Source: Deltaproteobacteria bacterium
Lineage (GTDB): Bacteria > Desulfobacterota > Desulfarculia > Adiutricales > Adiutricaceae
DNA length: 6,625 bases
Direction: 5' to 3'
Assembly (NCBI GenBank): GCA_031269135.1
Contig: JAISZP010000302.1
Location: 1 to 6,625, forward strand
How positions within the stretch are numbered: the stretch's first letter is position 1; every line of letters starts with the position of its first letter. Positions 1 through 4,900 of the stretch are shown here, one piece after another. The notes below the pieces were generated by a model, which was given only the letters and a program-made list of their open reading frames with translations, was not told where the DNA came from and searched no databases. The position numbers and the translations under genes are program-made.

Positions 1-1
1 A

Positions 2-1993
2 GAGCAAGACTTCAGCGGCGCTCCGTCGCTGTTTGAAATAGTCGCTCAGGAGACCGGATACCCTGTCGGAAGTCTCGCCAGAGACATGAAACTGGAAAAC
101 GACTTGGGCCTTGATTCCATCAAAAAAGTCGAGATCTTGGCTTTGTTGGCCGAATCCTACCCGCAACTGACGAAACTGGATCAGGCCAAGCTTACGGAAG
201 CCTTGACGTTAGGCGACTGGGAAGACTTTTTCGCCAAAGCCGTCAAAGTCGCCAATGCTCCCGCATCAGTCGGCGCCGGCATAGCTGCGAATTTCAAACC
301 CGCCGCCTCAAAGCCGGTAAGCGCCCCGAAAGCCGATGCAAAAACTCTTTTGGACCAGGCGATAAACTCTCAGGCTATAAATACTCAATCTCGAAATACT
401 CAATCTCGAAACGCTCAGGCGACAAACGCTCAAGCAATAAGCGCTCAGGCCATCAACGTTCCATCCGGAATCGCGCAGTCCGGAAACTCTCAAGGTCAGC
501 CTACCCTGTGGCAGGTCGAGCCGGTGCCTTTCTCCCCGGACGGGCATGGGGTCTGCATGTGGCCGCCGACAGGTTTGATTCGGTTGGTGGGTTCGGACGC
601 CTTTTCCAAATCCCTGGAAAAAGAGCTTGCCAATATCGGCTATGAAGTCGAACGCCGCTCTTGGCGTTACGACTTTAAAAAGTGGAACGATCCCTCTCGC
701 CAGCCGAGGGTTTTGATTCTCGTCTGGCCGGGGCCTGACCGCAATCCTGAGCTCATCACCCAGGCTCTTGAGGCTTTGGAGAATTCAGGCGACAAGTTGG
801 AGTCGATTGTGGGCCTGAGCTTTTTGGGCGGTTTTTTCGGCTTTCCGAGAGCCGCGACCAACTCGCGCGCCACAGGAAATTCCATTTCCGGGGCTCTGGT
901 GGGCCTGCTTAAATGCGCGGCCAGAGAGTGGCCTTCGGTCAACATTAGGGTCTTGGATCTGCCCTTGGTCGTCTATGAGGTCCCCACGAAAACCTGGATC
1001 AAAGCGGTGACGGAGACCATGACCACTCCCGGTCCGGTGGAGCTCGGTCTTCCCACCAGCGATTCGGTTTTTTCCTTGTCGCTCAAACCTTATCATCCTC
1101 TCGAATCGAAGGAACCTTTGATCGAAAAAGGCGATACGGTCGTCGTCACGGGGGGCGGCCGAGGAGTGACGGCGGCGGTCTGCTTGGAGTTGGCGCGTCT
1201 GTACCGGCCTCGGTTGGTCATTCTTGGCCGCACGCCGATACCGCCTCCTGAGCCCGATTGGCTGAGAGGTTTGGAGAAAGACGGCGACATCAAGCAGGCT
1301 CTGCACAATCTCTCAGGCCGCTCTTCGACGCCGAAAGAGCTTGAAGCCCGCTCGAAGCTGATACTCTCGTCGCGCGAGCTGGGCCGAAACCTGGCCGCTC
1401 TCGCCGCCGCCGGAGCCAAGGTGGAGTACATATCAGGCGACTTCACCAAAAGCGAGGTCATAGAGGACGCCGCTCGTCAGATCCGCACCCGTTTCGGTCC
1501 CATATGCGGTTTTATACACGGCGCTGGGGTTTTGGCCGATCATCCCATAAAGGGAAAAAGCCAGGCGGATTTCGCCAGAGTCTACGCCACTAAAACCCAG
1601 CTGGCCTCTCTTATGCTTGAGGCTTTTCAACCTGAACCGCTTCGTTTCATGGTGTTCTTCAGTTCCTCCACGGCCCGTTTCGGCCGCCAGGGCCAAGGCG
1701 ATTACGCCGCCGGAAACGAGGTCTTGAACAAGACCGCTTGGGAAATGGCCACCCTCCATCCCAACTGCCGGGTGCTGGCCGTCAACTGGGGGCCATGGGC
1801 CGGGGGCATGGTCACCGACGCCTTGGCCGGCCAGTTCAAATCCCAGGGAGTAGGGCTGATCGGACTCAAAGAAGGGACGGACGCCTTTTTGAAACTCATA
1901 AAATCTCCGGTAGGCGGCCCGGCTGAGGTCTTAGTGTTGGGACCCGGCACCCGCCTGGATTTGCTCGCGGACACCTCCGGGAGAGAGAGATGA
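2..1993 (+). CDS. Pfa2/PfaA-like polyketide (PUFA/secondary lipid) synthase, C-terminal ACP-KR portion (5' partial)
   Basis: This is the C-terminal part of an iterative type I synthase subunit: an ACP carries the growing acyl chain and a KR reduces its beta-keto group with NADPH. The frame is open from the left edge, giving 663 visible codons. The ACP begins upstream of the first ATG (position 86), which falls inside the ACP motif (..RDMKLENDLGLDSIKK), so the true start is outside the window. Order: ACP (about 26-235), Ala/Lys-rich linker, 15-bp repeat array (356-490), KR with its structural subdomain (about 506-1970), stop at 1991. Known PfaA/Pfa2 proteins carry KS, malonyl-AT and several ACPs before the KR, so these probably lie upstream. 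Marine PfaA proteins usually have a dehydratase-like domain after the KR; here the protein ends directly after it. The stop overlaps the start of the next synthase gene. The family call is secure from the ACP and KR motifs; the exact product is unknown. Confidence 0.9.
   Translation, partial: EQDFSGAPSLFEIVAQETGYPVGSLARDMKLENDLGLDSIKKVEILALLAESYPQLTKLDQAKLTEALTLGDWEDFFAKAVKVANAPASVGAGIAANFKPAASKPVSAPKADAKTLLDQAINSQAINTQSRNTQSRNAQATNAQAISAQAINVPSGIAQSGNSQGQPTLWQVEPVPFSPDGHGVCMWPPTGLIRLVGSDAFSKSLEKELANIGYEVERRSWRYDFKKWNDPSRQPRVLILVWPGPDRNPELITQALEALENSGDKLESIVGLSFLGGFFGFPRAATNSRATGNSISGALVGLLKCAAREWPSVNIRVLDLPLVVYEVPTKTWIKAVTETMTTPGPVELGLPTSDSVFSLSLKPYHPLESKEPLIEKGDTVVVTGGGRGVTAAVCLELARLYRPRLVILGRTPIPPPEPDWLRGLEKDGDIKQALHNLSGRSSTPKELEARSKLILSSRELGRNLAALAAAGAKVEYISGDFTKSEVIEDAARQIRTRFGPICGFIHGAGVLADHPIKGKSQADFARVYATKTQLASLMLEAFQPEPLRFMVFFSSSTARFGRQGQGDYAAGNEVLNKTAWEMATLHPNCRVLAVNWGPWAGGMVTDALAGQFKSQGVGLIGLKEGTDAFLKLIKSPVGGPAEVLVLGPGTRLDLLADTSGRER
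26..235 (+). other. Acyl carrier protein domain
   Basis: A phosphopantetheine-binding ACP domain that runs from about SLFEIVAQETGY to GDWEDFF. The attachment serine is in LGLDSIKKVEIL, codon TCC at 116-118. The pattern D-M-x-L-E-x-D-L-G-x-D-S-I-K is typical of the ACPs found in tandem in Pfa synthases. Only one copy is visible; whether more precede it cannot be seen. A phosphopantetheinyl transferase, not in this window, would be needed to activate it. Confidence 0.93.
356..490 (+). repeat. 15-bp coding tandem repeat (pentapeptide QAINx/QSRNx) in the ACP-KR linker
   Basis: Seven clear 15-bp units run from 356 to 460 and encode QAINS, QAINT, QSRNT, QSRNA, QATNA, QAISA and QAINV. Two degenerate units follow to 490 (PSGIA, QSGNS), the last close to the QSRNT type at DNA level. 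The array is in frame and makes a flexible Gln/Asn/Ala/Ser-rich tether between ACP and KR. The neighbouring units at 386-400 and 401-415 differ at only two bases, which suggests fairly recent duplication. The DNA is visibly more AT-rich than the flanking domains. Confidence 0.9.
506..1970 (+). other. Ketoreductase (KR) region: structural plus catalytic subdomain
   Basis: An NADPH-dependent beta-ketoacyl reductase of the short-chain dehydrogenase fold. The first half (about 506-1120) looks like the degenerate structural subdomain that precedes PKS KRs. The catalytic half begins with the nucleotide-binding motif TGGGRG at 1148-1165. Likely catalytic residues are Lys at 1592-1594 (YATKTQLA), Ser at 1664-1666 (FFSSSTARFG), Tyr at 1703-1705 (DYAAGNE) and Asn at 1715-1717; the 13-residue Ser-Tyr spacing fits an active enzyme. 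A long insert between the first beta-alpha units (around 1235-1380, containing TPKELEARSKLILSSREL) is a feature I associate with Pfa-type KRs. The conserved NWGPWAGGM near 1784 follows as expected. All key residues are present, so it is probably functional. Confidence 0.9.
1979..1993 (+). promoter_or_regulatory. Shine-Dalgarno and ATGA start/stop overlap between the two synthase genes
   Basis: A purine-rich GGGAGAGAG tract at 1979-1987 contains GGAG at 1980-1983, six bases before the ATG at 1990. The ATG overlaps the TGA of the upstream gene (1991-1993) as ATGA. This decides the start of the second gene and implies translational coupling. The next in-frame ATG (2035) lies inside the conserved start of the KS domain and is therefore less likely. 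Confidence 0.88.
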
Positions 1994-4900
1994 CCGAGAT
2001 TCGTGACCCCCGTAGGGCCGCAGCTCTGGTCGCTATGGGGATCATTGTGCCTGGCGCGGATACTCCGCAAATGCTGTGGGACAACGTCATCAACAACCGC
2101 ACCTTTTTTAGGCAGGCTCAAGCAAGCGATTTCGGCGCCGACCCCGCAGGCTTCCTGCAAACCGGAGAACCCGCCCAGGATAAGGCTTACAGCCTATCGG
2201 GCTCTTGGACGCCGGACAGAAAATTTGATTTCGAGCATCTGGCGCTGCCCAAGAGTTTCGATCCCGACGAAGCCGACGCCTCGTTGAACCACTGGCTTTA
2301 TGCGGTGATGGAGGCTTTAAGCGGCGCGAATCTCAAAGGTCACGATCCCTCGAAAATCGGAGTGATCGCAGGTCACGTCATTCTTCCCACCAGGGCCATG
2401 AGCGAGGCGACCGTTTCTCTTTACGGCAGAGAAGCCACAAGAGACTGGGAATTCAACCCGTTCAGGCCGCCGCCTCACACCAATCCTTTTAGAGCGGTCG
2501 GTTATTCCGCCAAACTCGCATCGGAAACCTTCGGCTTCACCGGACCCAGCTTCACCGTCGACGCCGCCTGCGCTTCTTCTTTATATGCCGTTAAACTTGC
2601 CCTAAACCACCTTCGGGACTCTTCTTTGACTGCCGTCGTCACCGGCGGTTTGGCCAAGGCCGATCCGCTCTTCACCCAGCTGGGGTTTTCTCAGCTTCGG
2701 GCTCTGTCTCACAGCGGGGTTTGTCGACCTTTTTCTCCCGATTCGGACGGCTTGGTGGTCGGGTCGGGAGCGGTGGCTTTGCTGTTGAAACGCCTCGACA
2801 GAGCCATTGAAGACAAAGACGACGTCATCTGCGTGATAAGCGGGGTCGGTCTTTCCAACGATCGAAGCGGCAATCTGCTGGCGCCGGATCCGGAGGGTCA
2901 GAAACGGGCTATGGACAACGCTTTCCGGGACGCCTGCCTCCCGGACGATCAGGCGCCGGGACTATTCGAAGCTCACGGCACCTCGACGCCTCTGGGCGAC
3001 GCCAAAGAAGTTTCAGCCATAAAAGATTTTTTGACCTCTCGGCGCTGCTCTTTCCCTCCGGTGATAGGCTCGGTCAAAGGAAACGTCGGTCATCTTCTGT
3101 CGGCCGCCGGCGCGGCAAGCTTGGCTAAAACCGCCTTGGCCGTAAGCAAAGGAGTGCTCCCGCCAACCGCCGGCATCACCGGCAACAAAACGGCGCCTAA
3201 TTTGGAGCTTGACAAGCATCCGATTTTGGAGATCTTGCCTAAGGCGAAACCTTGGCCTAAAGGTTCGGCGCGCATAGCCGCCGTAAACGCCTTCGGCTTC
3301 GGCGGCGTCAACGCGCAGGCGGTGTTGGAGGAATTCGTCGTTGAAAACTGGGCTATCGAAGGAAGCGCGGCTGGCGGCAAAAAATCAGTGGGCGCCGCAG
3401 TTAAAAAGCTTTCAGCTAAAACAGAGGCCAAACAAACAAGCAAGATAAGCTCGAAAAATTCTAAAGCCGGCGGCAAAAGGGCCGCGAATGCTCCTGACGC
3501 TCCCAATTCGCCGCAAGCTTCGCCAGTTTCCTTAAAATCTCCGACAGATTCGCTAAAAGCACCGGCAGATTTGCTGAAAGAACCCGCAGGTTCGTTAAAA
3601 GCTCCCACAGATCGCTCTTTAGACGAGGCGACCGTTTCCAAAGACGCGAGCGGGCTGCAAGATATTTCACAAAAAGATATTTCGCAGCAAAATACTTCAC
3701 AACAAGATAGTTCACAAAAAGACGCGCCGCAACGAGAAGCTTCGCAGCAAAATAATTCGCAAAAAGACGCTTCGCGACAGGACTCTCCCAACAGCGTCCG
3801 CGCCTTTCTCATCTCCGCCCGCACCGTTCTCGCTCCTTGGCCTAATTACGACAGCTTGGCCCGTTATTGGCTGACCCCTGAAGAGCCGCCCTTAGCCTCA
3901 ACCCGTCGTCTGGGAAGTTTAAAAGCGACCGGTTATTTTTTCGACAATCTGACCATAGACGTCAAAAAATTTCACTTGCCGCCTAAAGAATTGGCCGACG
4001 CCCTACCTCAGCAGACTCTGGCTTTAAAAGCCGCCGTTTCAGCCTTGACGGCCGCCGGCATCGATCCCGACAACTGGCCGGAGGGCTTGGATCGAGACCG
4101 CTTCGGGGTCTTTATGGGCGTAGACATAGACCCGCGTTCTTCCGATTACGCACTGAGATGGCTGGCGCCTCCAAGGGCGACGGATGCGCTGCTGGAAAAA
4201 AATCTGATTTCGCCGCAGCAGCGGGAAAACTTCATCGCGACCATCAGGAAAGGCTCGCCCGCACCTCTGACCCATGACAGGGTGCTGGGAGCTTTGGGGA
4301 GTTTTGTGGCCAGCAGGCTGTCTCGTTTTTTAGGCGCCGGCGGGCCGGCCTTCACCCTTTCGGAAGAAAAAGACAGCGGTTTGAGAGCCCTTCATGAGGC
4401 CATGTCTTTTTTAGCCCAAGATTTGGTCGATATTGCGGTAGTGGGCGTGGTCGACACCTTTGGAGACCCCAAGACGGCGGCCTTGGCCCCCAAGACGGTT
4501 TGGGTCGAAGGGGCGGCGGCTCTTGTTTTGGCGTCCCCTAAAGTCGCTTCCGTCTTAAAACCCTTAGCCGCTCTGACTCTGACCGATCAGCATTCTCGTT
4601 TAGGGCCTCTGTCGGGCATTTTTTCCTTAAACCGCAGCGCTTTTTATTTGCGGCATCATCTAAAGCCTCTGGGACGCGGCCGAGGCTTCGCGTATTGGCT
4701 CAGAAACCCAGGCGATCCGCCGCGCTCTCTTTCAGGCCCGAGCTATGAGATTCACGAGCACATCGACACTAAGCCTCATTCGCTGACGGCGCCATCCGAT
4801 CCAATCAGGCCTGACGTGTGGTTTTTTCTTAAAGCCGTCGACCAAAACGACCTCAAAGACAAGTTGGTCGAGCTTTCGCTTTTTGCGGAAGGCAACAGCT

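Noticed and set aside
356..490. Possible CRISPR-like or regulatory direct repeats.
   Set aside because: The units are 15 bp with no spacers, stay in frame and encode a protein linker, so they are a coding tandem repeat.
785..1306. A 173-codon antisense open frame, rich in Arg.
   Set aside because: It lies wholly opposite the KR region of the first gene, which has conserved motifs throughout; its composition is that of a shadow frame.
1990..1993. Possible frameshift that splits a single giant synthase at the ATGA.
   Set aside because: The first protein reaches a natural KR end, the second begins with a Shine-Dalgarno sequence and a complete KS N-terminus, and Pfa synthases are normally multi-subunit.
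2003..2287. A 94-codon + strand frame just downstream of the first gene's stop.
   Set aside because: It is out of frame with the KS gene that starts at 1990 with a good Shine-Dalgarno sequence and conserved KS residues; no domain is seen in it.
3090..3824. A 244-codon antisense open frame with many Cys, Phe and Ser residues, including CCE-type pentads.
   Set aside because: It is the mirror of the KS end and the repeat array on the coding strand; the 15-bp periodicity lacks stops in that frame and creates the Cys-rich pattern. No domain is recognisable and the + strand frame is clearly the real protein.
3790..4765. Calling the second KS-like domain an active condensing enzyme or a loading KSQ domain.
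   Set aside because: The active-site position is Lys, not Cys or Gln, and the histidine motifs are missing, so it cannot condense and does not match the decarboxylating KSQ type.
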